Positions 1-7,906 of a stretch of 64,000 bases of DNA are shown piece by piece. Position numbers and translations under genes: made by a program. The notes beneath the pieces were generated by a model that was given only the letters and a program-made list of their open reading frames with translations, was not told the DNA's origin and made no database searches. The DNA is from Amycolatopsis oliviviridis (GTDB lineage: Bacteria > Actinomycetota > Actinomycetes > Mycobacteriales > Pseudonocardiaceae), in assembly GCF_014654365.1 (NCBI RefSeq), contig NZ_BNAY01000002.1:620001-684000 (forward strand). Direction: 5' to 3'. Position 1 is the stretch's first letter. Each line of letters begins with the position of its first letter.

Positions 1-324
1 TTCGTCATCGTCGTGGGTGTGCTCGGCGAGGAACTTCTGCCGCGCTTCGGCGGCTTCGGCCGCCCAGCCGGGTTCGTCGGACGGCGTCATGCGGACGGCG
101 TCCACGAAGGTGTAGCCCTCGGCCGCGGAGACCTTGCCGATCTGCTCCTCGTAGGCGGCCAGCACCTGCTCCGGCGTCACTTCGCGCGGCAGGTCCGCGA
201 CGAGATCCCACCGTTCGAACCGGACACCGAGCCGCCCCAATTCCGCGGTGATCACGGCCGGGTCCTCGGTCCTGAGCGCGATCTCGTCGGGCCGGTCGTC
301 CGGCCACACGGTCAGCAAGGTCAT
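1..324 (-). CDS. mtnD: Acireductone dioxygenase MtnD (3' end beyond window)
   Basis: Acireductone dioxygenases convert 1,2-dihydroxy-3-keto-5-methylthiopentene plus O2 to 4-methylthio-2-oxobutanoate and formate, the last dedicated methionine-salvage step. The 108 visible residues start MTLLTVWPDD and run into EHTHDDDE at the window edge, which matches the start of the family's metal-binding HxHxxxE region; the rest of the cupin is outside the window. The ATG at 324 overlaps the mtnB stop by 4 bp (ATGA), so translation is probably coupled. It is the last visible gene of the operon. The longer reading frame starting at 343 is out of frame with this protein. Confidence 0.88.
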   Translation of the reverse strand, partial: MTLLTVWPDDRPDEIALRTEDPAVITAELGRLGVRFERWDLVADLPREVTPEQVLAAYEEQIGKVSAAEGYTFVDAVRMTPSDEPGWAAEAAEARQKFLAEHTHDDDE

Positions 325-962
325 CGCACTCCCCTTTCTTCACCTACGAGTCTTGTCTCTACCCGGAACCGGAGCAACCACTCCAAACATTCCAGACGAT
401 GACGCGCGTGGCGCAGGTCATCGCCCCAGACGTAGATCCCGTGCCGCGCGACGATCACCGCCGGCGTGTCGGCCCGGAACCCCGCCTCGAACGCGTCGCC
501 GAGGACGCGCATGTCCTGGCCGTTGGCGATCACCGGGATCGTCACGAGGTCGTCGTGCGCGGCGCGGCCGAAACCCTTGAGCATCTCCAGGTCCCGCAGT
601 TCGACGCCGTCGGGCCAGTGCTCGGCGGCCACCACCGGCGCGAGCGCGTGCACGTGGATCACCGCGCCCGCTCCCGACACCGCCGCGATCCGGGCGTGCA
701 GCCCTGCCTCGGCCGAGGGGACCTTGTCCGGATGCGGCTGGTCGGCGACGGCCAGCCCGTCCTCGCCGACCACCACGACGTCGTCGCTGGTCAGCTCGCC
801 TTTGTCCCGCCCGCTGACGGTGACGGCGACCCGCAGCGGATCGCGGCCGAGCACCACCGACAGGTTGCCCGAAGTGCCCCGCATCCAACCCAGCCCGGCG
901 AACCTCGCTGACTCCTCGGCCAGCGCGCGGCCGGCGAGTTCCAAGACACTCAGCGTGGTCAC
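321..962 (-). CDS. mtnB: Methylthioribulose-1-phosphate dehydratase MtnB
   Basis: This is a 213-residue class II aldolase/adducin-fold enzyme that dehydrates 5-methylthioribulose 1-phosphate to the 2,3-diketone. Visible family marks are GTSGNLS at 29-35 (phosphate loop), VPSAEAGLH near 81-89, the zinc-binding HVH at 103-105 and a third histidine in ARHGIYVWG near 178. The GTG start at 962 overlaps the mtnC stop by 4 bp; a 4-bp overlap also links it to mtnD. The neighbouring mtnA, mtnC and mtnD make MtnB far more likely than a fuculose-phosphate aldolase. Confidence 0.92.
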   Translation of the reverse strand: MTTLSVLELAGRALAEESARFAGLGWMRGTSGNLSVVLGRDPLRVAVTVSGRDKGELTSDDVVVVGEDGLAVADQPHPDKVPSAEAGLHARIAAVSGAGAVIHVHALAPVVAAEHWPDGVELRDLEMLKGFGRAAHDDLVTIPVIANGQDMRVLGDAFEAGFRADTPAVIVARHGIYVWGDDLRHARHRLECLEWLLRFRVETRLVGEERGVR

Positions 963-1675
963 TGTGGGGCGACCTTGATCTCGTCGAACGTCCGGATCGT
1001 CCGGTGCGTCCCGAAATCCGCGTCGCCGAACGGTTCGCCGTCGCGGGCGAGGCCGACGGTCTGCCAGCCGTCGGCGGCGGCGCCGTCGAGTTCGGCCGGG
1101 ACGTCGGAGAAGAACACGACGTCGCCCGGCGCGGCCTCCAGCGCGGAGGCGATCGCGCGATACGACGAGGCCTCGCGTTTCGGACCGGCGTTGACGGTGT
1201 CGAAATGCTTCTCGAACAGGCCGGTGACGTCGCCGTCGGTGGTCCGCGAGAACGAAGCGACCTGCCCGGCGACCGAACCGGACGAGAACACCGCGAGCCG
1301 CAGGCCGGACTCGTGCCACGACCGCAGCGCCGGGGCGACGTCGCCGAAGAACTCCGTCGTGAGGTCGCCGTCGGCGTACCCGCGCTGCCAGATGAGCCCC
1401 TGCAACGTCTTCAGCGGCGCGATCTTCTGGTCCGCGTCCATCCAGCCGTGCAGCACCCGCACGACGTCCACTGTGGACGCGTCCGCCGGGAGCCCGCCGA
1501 GTTCCTTGATCCGTGTGACGGCGTCGGCGACGTCGGGGTCGTCCGGGTGCTCGTCGATCCACGGGCCCAGCCGCGGGCGCGCGTAGTCGTAGAGGGTCAC
1601 GTGCACGTAGCTGGTGGCCGTCAGCGTGCCCTCGATGTCGAGGACCACCCATCGGGCGGTCAGCGTTGCGGTCAC
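959..1675 (-). CDS. mtnC: 2,3-diketo-5-methylthiopentyl-1-phosphate enolase-phosphatase MtnC
   Basis: This 238-residue HAD-superfamily enzyme fuses enolase and phosphatase activity (E1), turning the diketone phosphate into acireductone. Motif I is DIEGTLT with Asp13 and Glu15; family members have DxEGT there. SSGSV is the motif II region, followed by a lysine in GPKREASSY (motif III) and FFSDVPAELDGA (motif IV). The GTG start at 1675 overlaps the mtnA stop by 4 bp. Length and motif order are normal for the family. Confidence 0.92.
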   Translation of the reverse strand: MTATLTARWVVLDIEGTLTATSYVHVTLYDYARPRLGPWIDEHPDDPDVADAVTRIKELGGLPADASTVDVVRVLHGWMDADQKIAPLKTLQGLIWQRGYADGDLTTEFFGDVAPALRSWHESGLRLAVFSSGSVAGQVASFSRTTDGDVTGLFEKHFDTVNAGPKREASSYRAIASALEAAPGDVVFFSDVPAELDGAAADGWQTVGLARDGEPFGDADFGTHRTIRTFDEIKVAPQ

Positions 1676-2682
1676 TGGTTCGCTTCCCCTTCTGCGTAGT
1701 ACTCGCGGAGCCGTCCTGGTTCGAAGGCCCCGCGGTCGGTCACCACCGCGGTCACGAAACGCGGTGGTGTCACGTCGAAGGCCGGATAGTGCCCTCGAAC
1801 GCGTTCGCTGGCGACACGGTGGCCGAGCGCGCTCAGCACCTCGTCGCCGTCGCGGTATTCGATCGGCACGTCGGCGCCGGTGGGCGTCGCCTGATCGGGT
1901 GCCTGGACCATCGCGTAGAACGGCACGCCGAACGCGTCCGCCGCCACCGCGAGCCCCAGGGTGCCGATCTTGTTGACGACGTGGCCGTCCATCGCGACCC
2001 GGTCGGCCGCCGTCACCAAGGCGCCGACCTCGCCCGACGACAGCACCGCGGCGCCCATCCCGTCGGTGATCAGCCGGGTGTCCGCGCCCATCTCGGCGAG
2101 GGTCTCGGCGGTCAGCCGCGCGCCTTGCAGGTACGGCCGGGTTTCGGTGCAGAGGAAGGAGAACTCCTTGCCCTGCCGCCGCGCGGCCAGCACCAGCTCG
2201 ACCAGGTAGAGGTCCGCCCAGCAATGCGTAAGCACCGTCGCCTTGTCCGGCACCAGCTCCGCCGTGTGCGCGCCCAGCGCGCGGCTGCGCGACCGGTACA
2301 ACTCGTCACCTGCTTGCGCCCCGGCCGTCGCGGCCTCGACGAGGTCGCCTGCCGATTTGTCCACTTCGGACAGTACGACAGCGACGGCCTTGCGCAGATG
2401 GTTGTTCGTCTTGCGCGTGGCGACGATCCGCTCCCCCACGCGCCGCAGATACGCGCGAGCGTCGGCGAGGCCGGACGCCTCACGGGCGGCGAGCACCATC
2501 GCGCCCAGCGCCGCGAAATACGGCCCGGACGACTGCGTGACCATCTCCTCGATGGCCACCGCGACCTCTTCCGAGGTCCGGCAGAGCACCCACTCCCGCT
2601 CAAACGGGAAGACCCGGCGGTCGAGGATGTGCACGCCTTCGTCGTCGAGGCGGACGCTTTCGGCGAGGATCGGCAGCGTCAT
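1672..2682 (-). CDS. mtnA: Methylthioribose-1-phosphate isomerase, eIF2B-like (MtnA)
   Basis: This 336-residue eIF-2B alpha/beta/delta-fold sugar-phosphate isomerase should convert methylthioribose 1-phosphate to methylthioribulose 1-phosphate. The C-terminal half has THCW with the catalytic-type Cys154, ETRPYLQGARLT at 180-191, ADRVAMDG with Asp227 and NKIGT at 237-241, all family signatures. The N-terminal part is divergent: the usual TRPT-type loop reads TRKTNN. It could therefore be a relative with altered substrate, such as a ribose-1,5-bisphosphate isomerase-type enzyme, but the mtnC/mtnB/mtnD context favours MtnA. ATG 2682 shares one base with the upstream stop (TGATG); a GTG seven codons earlier is possible but less likely. 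Confidence 0.82.
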   Translation of the reverse strand: MTLPILAESVRLDDEGVHILDRRVFPFEREWVLCRTSEEVAVAIEEMVTQSSGPYFAALGAMVLAAREASGLADARAYLRRVGERIVATRKTNNHLRKAVAVVLSEVDKSAGDLVEAATAGAQAGDELYRSRSRALGAHTAELVPDKATVLTHCWADLYLVELVLAARRQGKEFSFLCTETRPYLQGARLTAETLAEMGADTRLITDGMGAAVLSSGEVGALVTAADRVAMDGHVVNKIGTLGLAVAADAFGVPFYAMVQAPDQATPTGADVPIEYRDGDEVLSALGHRVASERVRGHYPAFDVTPPRFVTAVVTDRGAFEPGRLREYYAEGEANQ

Positions 2683-3812
2683 CAGCTGTACCCCGAAAGG
2701 CACGGCGGGATCGCGTTGAGGAAATGGTCGCCGACCTCGCGGGCCTTGTAGGTCACGGGATCGTGCAGGGTCAGCGTGCGGGCGTTGCGCCAGAAGCGGT
2801 CGAAGCCGTACTTGGTCGCCGTGGCCCGCGCGCCGGTGAACTCGAAGACCTTGCTCGTGGTCTCGACGGCCGCCCGGCTCGCGACGATCTTCGCCGACGA
2901 GATGGCGATCGCGGCTTCGGCGCGTTCGGCCGGGGTCAGATCGAAACCGCGTTCGTCGGCCTCACCGAGGGCGGAAACCGCTGCGTCGACCGCGAATCCG
3001 GCGGCCCGCGCCGTGGCGACCAGCTCACCGTAACCGGCCAGGATGTACGGGTCCTGGGTCGCTTTGTCCACATCGGACAGTGTCCAGGCCCGCGCGGTCT
3101 CCCGCGTGTAGACCGCGGCGGCGTCCAGCGCGCCGAACGCGAGACCGACGTACACCTGCGCCAGCATGAGCTGAAAGCCGATCGCCGCCAGGGAGATCCT
3201 CGGCACCTTCGGATCCGCCTGGTCCTCCGGCTGGACACCAAGGACGTCGTCGCGCGCGACCCGGACGGCCTCGAACCGCACCGCGCCGCTCGCGGTGAGC
3301 CGCTGGCCGATGTTGTCCCACTCCCCGGGGAAGGTGATCCCGTCGGCCCGCGCGTCGACGACGAAGGTCAGCTTCTCGCCGTTGTCGGTCCTCGTCGCGC
3401 TGACCACCAGGCGATCGGCGACGGCCGCGCCGGTGGCGAAGGTCTTGGTGCCCTCGACGGTGAACCCGCCGTCGGCCGGGGTCAGCAGCAGGGCGGCGTC
3501 GAGCGGATTGCTCACGCCCGCCCAGAACCAGCCCGGTTCGCTCGCCGCTCGCGACCCGAACAGGCCGGTGCGCCACAGCTGCAGGTAGTGGTAGCCGAGC
3601 AGATGGCCGACCGAGGCGTCGGCGGCCGAGACGATCCGGGTGGCCTGGTTCGCGGCCGCCCAGCCGGCGGTGTCGAGCAGGGGCAGCAGCCCGGACTCGC
3701 GCAGCAGGCCGACCTCGCGCGCCGGAAGCCGTCCGGCGAGGTCTCGCTCGGCCGCGTCCGCCGCCAAGGTGCTCGCCAGTTCGAGCGCCGCCTTGCGCCA
3801 CACCTCGGTCAT
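2682..3812 (-). CDS. Acyl-CoA-dehydrogenase-fold flavin monooxygenase (DszC/SfnB-like)
   Basis: This 376-residue protein has the acyl-CoA dehydrogenase fold. The C-terminal stretch TLHDPVTYKAREVGDHFLNA is typical of the flavin-dependent monooxygenase branch (dibenzothiophene monooxygenase DszC, sulfone monooxygenase SfnB and relatives) rather than of true acyl-CoA dehydrogenases, where the catalytic base is a glutamate. Such enzymes use reduced flavin supplied by a reductase, and none is visible nearby. It sits between the nucleoside phosphorylase and mtnA with 4-bp and 1-bp junctions, so it belongs to the salvage operon. No step in the textbook pathway needs it; oxidation of a sulfur substrate is inference. 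Confidence 0.75.
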   Translation of the reverse strand: MTEVWRKAALELASTLAADAAERDLAGRLPAREVGLLRESGLLPLLDTAGWAAANQATRIVSAADASVGHLLGYHYLQLWRTGLFGSRAASEPGWFWAGVSNPLDAALLLTPADGGFTVEGTKTFATGAAVADRLVVSATRTDNGEKLTFVVDARADGITFPGEWDNIGQRLTASGAVRFEAVRVARDDVLGVQPEDQADPKVPRISLAAIGFQLMLAQVYVGLAFGALDAAAVYTRETARAWTLSDVDKATQDPYILAGYGELVATARAAGFAVDAAVSALGEADERGFDLTPAERAEAAIAISSAKIVASRAAVETTSKVFEFTGARATATKYGFDRFWRNARTLTLHDPVTYKAREVGDHFLNAIPPCLSGYS

Positions 3813-4537
3813 TCAGTCCCCTCCAACTCGACCAGCGCGTCGAGGGCCACGCGGGTCGCCCTCGCCACCCCTGCCGCCACGACGTCGCGATGCGGGTCGT
3901 ACGCGGACGGGTCGGGGTGCTCGGGCCGTGCGTCGCCGTCGATCACGAGCACACCACCGGCCCGCAGACCGCGCAATGCCGCGAACACCAGCAGGGTGGA
4001 GAGTTCCATCTCAATGGCGATCACCCGCGCGGCCAGGTAATCGGCCATCGGGAGGGTGAGCACCAGCGGGCTGAACGCGGCCCGTGTCCACACCACGCCC
4101 CGGTGTGCCTCCGGGGCGGCGCGGCTCAGCGCCACGACGGCCTCCGGGGTGGCGAACGCCGGGTACTCGGGGTGGATGAGCTGCTGGGTGACGCCGTCGT
4201 CGCGGACCGCCGCCTCGGCGATGACGAGGTCGCCGTCGGTGATCCCGTCGGCCAGCGAACCGGCGGTGCCGAGCCGGAGGAAGGTGCGGACACCCGCCTC
4301 GGCCAACTCGCCGAACTGGCACAACGCGCCCGGACCGCCGACGCCGTGCGAGGACACGACGACCGGGACGCCCTTCCAGGTGCCTGTGTAGCTGCGGTAC
4401 TCGCGGTTCTGCCCGACGAGGACGGCGTCCTCCAGCGATTCGGCCACCGCGGTCGCGCGGTCCGGATCGCCCACGACGAGGGCGCGCGGCGGCAGTCCGT
4501 GCCGGGGGATCTTGGTGATGGGCAGGACGTCGCTCAC
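3809..4537 (-). CDS. Nucleoside phosphorylase (PNP/UDP family), probable MTA-type
   Basis: This 242-residue phosphorylase splits a nucleoside with phosphate into base and pentose 1-phosphate. Phosphate-site motif GDPDRA is at 23-28, SHGVGGPG at 63-70, RLGTAGS at 88-94, AAVRDDGV at 109-116 and EMELST, which holds the ribose-binding Met-Glu, at 176-181. The Gln/Arg uracil-recognition segment of uridine phosphorylase is not evident, so a purine substrate is plausible. Followed by MtnA-C-B-D it would supply methylthioribose 1-phosphate from methylthioadenosine (inference). GTG 4537 overlaps the permease stop by 4 bp. Confidence 0.85.
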   Translation of the reverse strand: MSDVLPITKIPRHGLPPRALVVGDPDRATAVAESLEDAVLVGQNREYRSYTGTWKGVPVVVSSHGVGGPGALCQFGELAEAGVRTFLRLGTAGSLADGITDGDLVIAEAAVRDDGVTQQLIHPEYPAFATPEAVVALSRAAPEAHRGVVWTRAAFSPLVLTLPMADYLAARVIAIEMELSTLLVFAALRGLRAGGVLVIDGDARPEHPDPSAYDPHRDVVAAGVARATRVALDALVELEGTE

Positions 4538-5391
4538 GCGGGCTGTCCCTTCTTGCGTTTGACGTTGGACAGGAACAGCGCCACGAGGGTGACGACATAG
4601 GGGGCCGCGTCGGTGGCCTGCTGCGGCAGTCCGATGCCCTGGAGCCGGAAGCCGAACGCCTCGGCGAGGCCGAACAAGAGCGCCGCGAGCAGCACGCCGA
4701 GCGGATGCGCGCGGCCCAGCATGACCGCGACGACGGCGATCCAGCCGCGGCCGGCGGTCATGTTTTCGGCGAACAGCGTCACCGAGCCGAGGGCCAGTTG
4801 CGCGCCGCCGAGGCCGCACAGCGCGCCTCCGGCCAGGATCACGCCGTAGCGGTACTTGGTCACGTTGACGCCGAGGCTGGACGCGGCCTCCGGGCGTTCG
4901 CCGACGCCGCGCAGCCGCAGACCCCACGGATGCCGGTACAGCAGCACGGCGAGCGCGGGCACGGCCAGCCAGGACAGGTAGACCAGCAGCGATTGCCCCG
5001 GAATCGGGCCGAATTGGCCCAGCCCGCGCAAGGTGGGGTCGCTGAACGAGCCCTCCGTGCCGAAGACCGTCCGGATGAGGAAGCTCGTCAGCCCGACCGC
5101 GAGCAGGTTGCTCGCGACACCGAGCACGATCGGGTCGCCGTCGAAGGTGATCGACCCGATCGCGAGGATCAGCGAGTACGCCGTCGCCGCGATGACCGCC
5201 ACGACGACGCCGATCCAGGCGCTGCCGGTGTACCAGCTCCCGGCGACGGCGCCGAAGCAACCGACCAGGAGCGACCCTTCGAGGGAGATGTTGAAGACCC
5301 CGGCCCGCTGGCACAGCGCGCCCGCGAGCGCGGCGAACAGGATGGGCGTCAGCGCGGTGAGCGCCGAGGAGAACAGGCTCGCGTCGATCAT
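4534..5391 (-). CDS. BMP-type nucleoside ABC transporter permease 2
   Basis: This 285-residue inner-membrane permease of the branched-chain/ribose superfamily has about eight hydrophobic segments and the motif RAGVFNISLEG near 28-38, diagnostic for BMP-associated nucleoside permeases (NupQ/YufQ). GVGERPEAASSLGVNV near 171-186 is the conserved cytoplasmic loop contacting the ATPase. The ATG overlaps the first permease's stop (ATGA). It forms the membrane channel with the adjacent permease; cytoplasmic-membrane location. Confidence 0.9.
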   Translation of the reverse strand: MIDASLFSSALTALTPILFAALAGALCQRAGVFNISLEGSLLVGCFGAVAGSWYTGSAWIGVVVAVIAATAYSLILAIGSITFDGDPIVLGVASNLLAVGLTSFLIRTVFGTEGSFSDPTLRGLGQFGPIPGQSLLVYLSWLAVPALAVLLYRHPWGLRLRGVGERPEAASSLGVNVTKYRYGVILAGGALCGLGGAQLALGSVTLFAENMTAGRGWIAVVAVMLGRAHPLGVLLAALLFGLAEAFGFRLQGIGLPQQATDAAPYVVTLVALFLSNVKRKKGQPA

Positions 5392-6392
5392 GCCCGCCTC
5401 GCCTTCCGCTTGAAGACCCCCGAAGCGGCCGCGAGGAAGATGATCAGCACCGCCTGCAGGACCGCGGTGAGTTCACGTGGCACCTGGGTGGCGCGTTCCA
5501 TCGCGAACCCGCCGCTGGTCAGCGCCGCGAAGAAGACCGCCGCGAGCAGCGTCCCGAGCGGGCTGGCCCCGGCGAGCAGCGCCGCGAGCAGGCCGATCCA
5601 GGTGTACTGCGGCGTGATCAGCGCGCCGTCGATGAACCGGTACGGGAACCCGAGGACGGCGATCGCACCGACCAGCCCGGCCGTCCCACCCGACGCGGCC
5701 AGCAGCCGCAGCGTCAGTTTCGGCCGGTCGATCCCGGCGTAGGCGGCGAACTTCGGGGCCCAGCCGGTCACCTTGGTCTCGAACCCGGCGGGTGTGCGGG
5801 CGTCGAGCACCGCGTAGACCGCGATCACCGCCACCGCCAGGAAGATCCCGGTCGTCACGCCGTCGATTTCGGGCAGCCGCGCGCCTTCGGTCAGCTGCGG
5901 GCTCTGCGGCAGGCTGGAACCGGCGTCCTTCAGCGGGAACCGCACCAGATACCCGGCGAGTGACATCGCCGGATAGCTCAGCAGCAGCGTGCTGATCAGC
6001 AGCGGGACGCCGAGGCGGTTCTCGCAGACCGCGGCCAGCGCGGCGTACGCGGCACCGGCGAGAGCGCCCGCGAGCAGCGCGAGCACCACTTTGACCGGCC
6101 CGGGGCCGGGCACGTACAGGCCGACGGCGAGCGCGCTGATCGCGCCGAGCACCAGTTGTCCCTCGCCGCCGAGGTTGACCATGCCCGCGCGGAGCGGGAT
6201 CGCGAGCGCGGTCGCCATCCCCGCGACCGGGACGGCGTAGGCGAGGGTGTCGCCGATGCCGTCGGGGCCGAACGCGCCGGAGACGATCGCGCCATAGGCG
6301 GCCAGCGGGTCGGTTCCGGTGGCCAGCAACAGGATCGCACCGAGGACGAGCGCCGCCACGACCGGGACGGCGATGAGGCGGACGCGGGTCAT
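5388..6392 (-). CDS. BMP-type nucleoside ABC transporter permease 1
   Basis: This 334-residue permease is the longer member of the pair (NupP/YufP-like). It has an N-terminal hydrophobic segment, PLRAGMVNLGGEGQL (the counterpart of the other permease's RAGVFNISLEG) and a C-terminal helix ending in a basic tail. It pairs with the downstream permease and the upstream ATPase; both junctions are 4-bp overlaps. Substrate class is nucleosides from the BMP system; the exact substrate cannot be read from the permease. Confidence 0.9.
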   Translation of the reverse strand: MTRVRLIAVPVVAALVLGAILLLATGTDPLAAYGAIVSGAFGPDGIGDTLAYAVPVAGMATALAIPLRAGMVNLGGEGQLVLGAISALAVGLYVPGPGPVKVVLALLAGALAGAAYAALAAVCENRLGVPLLISTLLLSYPAMSLAGYLVRFPLKDAGSSLPQSPQLTEGARLPEIDGVTTGIFLAVAVIAVYAVLDARTPAGFETKVTGWAPKFAAYAGIDRPKLTLRLLAASGGTAGLVGAIAVLGFPYRFIDGALITPQYTWIGLLAALLAGASPLGTLLAAVFFAALTSGGFAMERATQVPRELTAVLQAVLIIFLAAASGVFKRKARRA

Positions 6393-7906
6393 CCGGCACC
6401 TCCGGCCATCGCGAGGCCGACCGTATGCGGATCGGCCTCGTCCTTGATGAACTCCGCGACGATCCGGCCCTCGAACAGCACGAGCACGCGATCCGACAAC
6501 GCCAGGACTTCGCTGAGTTCGGCGGAGATCAGCAGGACGGCGTGCCCGGCGTCGCGATGGGCGACGAGCCGGGCGTGGATGTTCTCGATCGCGCCGACGT
6601 CGACCCCGCGGGTGGGCTGCTCGACGAGCAGGAACGGGGCGTCGTGGGTGAGTTCGCGGCCGAAGATCGCCTTCTGCTGGTTGCCGCCGGACAGGGTGCC
6701 CATCGCGGCGGCGGGGCCGGACGCGCGGACGTCGTAGTCCTCGATGATCGCCGACGCGTGCTCGTCGATCGCCTTGCGGCGCAGGAATCCCTTGCGTACC
6801 AAGGGTTGCTTGCGGTGGAAGCCGACAGCCAGGTTCTCCCGGAGGCTCGCCGCCGGTGCCGAGCCGACCTCGGCGCGGTCTTCCGGAACGTGCGCGAGCC
6901 CGGCGTCCCTTCTGGCCCGAACCGACAGCCCGTCGAGGCTCTGTCCTTTGAGGACGATGGTGCCGCCGGTCTTCAGGAGGCCGGTGATCGCACCGGACAG
7001 TTCGGCTTGACCGTTGCCCGCGACCCCGGCGACACCGACGATCTCCCCCGCCCGAACGGCGAGGGAAACGTCGTCCAGCAACGGTTTTCCTTCCGCACCG
7101 GGAACGGTCAGGGAACGGGCTTCGAGGATGACGTCACCGGATGCCCCGGCCGGGTGGACTCGATCGAGGTCGACCTCGCGCCCGGTCATCGCTGCGGCGA
7201 GCCCGGCGGCGGTCTGGTCCGCCGTGCGCCCACGGGCGCTGACGCGGCCGTCGCGCAGCACCGTGACCTGGTCGCTGACCGCGAGGACCTCCTGGAGTTT
7301 GTGCGACACCAACAGGATCGTGCGGTCTTCGGCGGCGAGGGCGCGCAGTACGCCGAACAGCCGCTCGGTTTCGGGCGGGGTCAGCACGGCGGTGGGCTCG
7401 TCGAGGATCAGGACGTCCGCCTCACGGTACAGGAGTTTGAGGATCTCGACCCGCTGCCGGAGCCCGACCGGCAGGTCACGGACCCGGTCGCCGGGCCGCA
7501 GCCGCAGCTCGTGCCGTTCGATCAGCTCGGCGACGCGGGCCGTCGCCGCCTTGCGGTCCAGCAGGCCGCGGCGGGTCGGTTCGCTGCCGAACACGACGTT
7601 CTCGGTGACGGTGAGCTCGCCGAACAGCGCGTACCCCTGCTGCACCATGCCGACACCGGCGTCGATCGCCTGCGCGGGCGAGCCGAAGGAGACTTCCTTG
7701 CCGTGCAAGGCGATCGTGCCTTCGTCGGGCCGGTGCAGACCGTAGAGCACGGACATGAGCGTCGACTTGCCCGCGCCGTTCTCGCCCATCAGAGCGTGGA
7801 TCTCACCCTTGCCGACGCCGAGGTCGACGTGGTCGTTCGCGAGCACTCCGGGGAACCGCTTGACGATCCCCCGGAGTGAGACGGCGTCAGGATTTCGCGG
7901 GGTCAT
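6389..7906 (-). CDS. BMP-type nucleoside ABC transporter, duplicated ATPase
   Basis: This 505-residue ATPase carries two fused nucleotide-binding domains. Domain 1 has Walker A GENGAGKST at 41-49, a signature region LPVGLRQRVEIL and Walker B VLILDEPTAVLTPPE. Domain 2 has a degenerate P-loop (GVAGNGQAEL), LSGGNQQK as signature and LLVEQPTRGVDVG. One good and one degenerate site is normal for the ribose/nucleoside (NupO/YufO) family. The ATG at 7906 lies 20 bp inside the lipoprotein gene, so the two are translationally linked. It powers import through the two permeases. Confidence 0.93.
   Translation of the reverse strand: MTPRNPDAVSLRGIVKRFPGVLANDHVDLGVGKGEIHALMGENGAGKSTLMSVLYGLHRPDEGTIALHGKEVSFGSPAQAIDAGVGMVQQGYALFGELTVTENVVFGSEPTRRGLLDRKAATARVAELIERHELRLRPGDRVRDLPVGLRQRVEILKLLYREADVLILDEPTAVLTPPETERLFGVLRALAAEDRTILLVSHKLQEVLAVSDQVTVLRDGRVSARGRTADQTAAGLAAAMTGREVDLDRVHPAGASGDVILEARSLTVPGAEGKPLLDDVSLAVRAGEIVGVAGVAGNGQAELSGAITGLLKTGGTIVLKGQSLDGLSVRARRDAGLAHVPEDRAEVGSAPAASLRENLAVGFHRKQPLVRKGFLRRKAIDEHASAIIEDYDVRASGPAAAMGTLSGGNQQKAIFGRELTHDAPFLLVEQPTRGVDVGAIENIHARLVAHRDAGHAVLLISAELSEVLALSDRVLVLFEGRIVAEFIKDEADPHTVGLAMAGGAG

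Noticed and set aside
2682..3812. Ordinary acyl-CoA dehydrogenase of fatty-acid oxidation
   Set aside because: The C-terminal motif and sulfur-salvage context match the flavin monooxygenase branch better.
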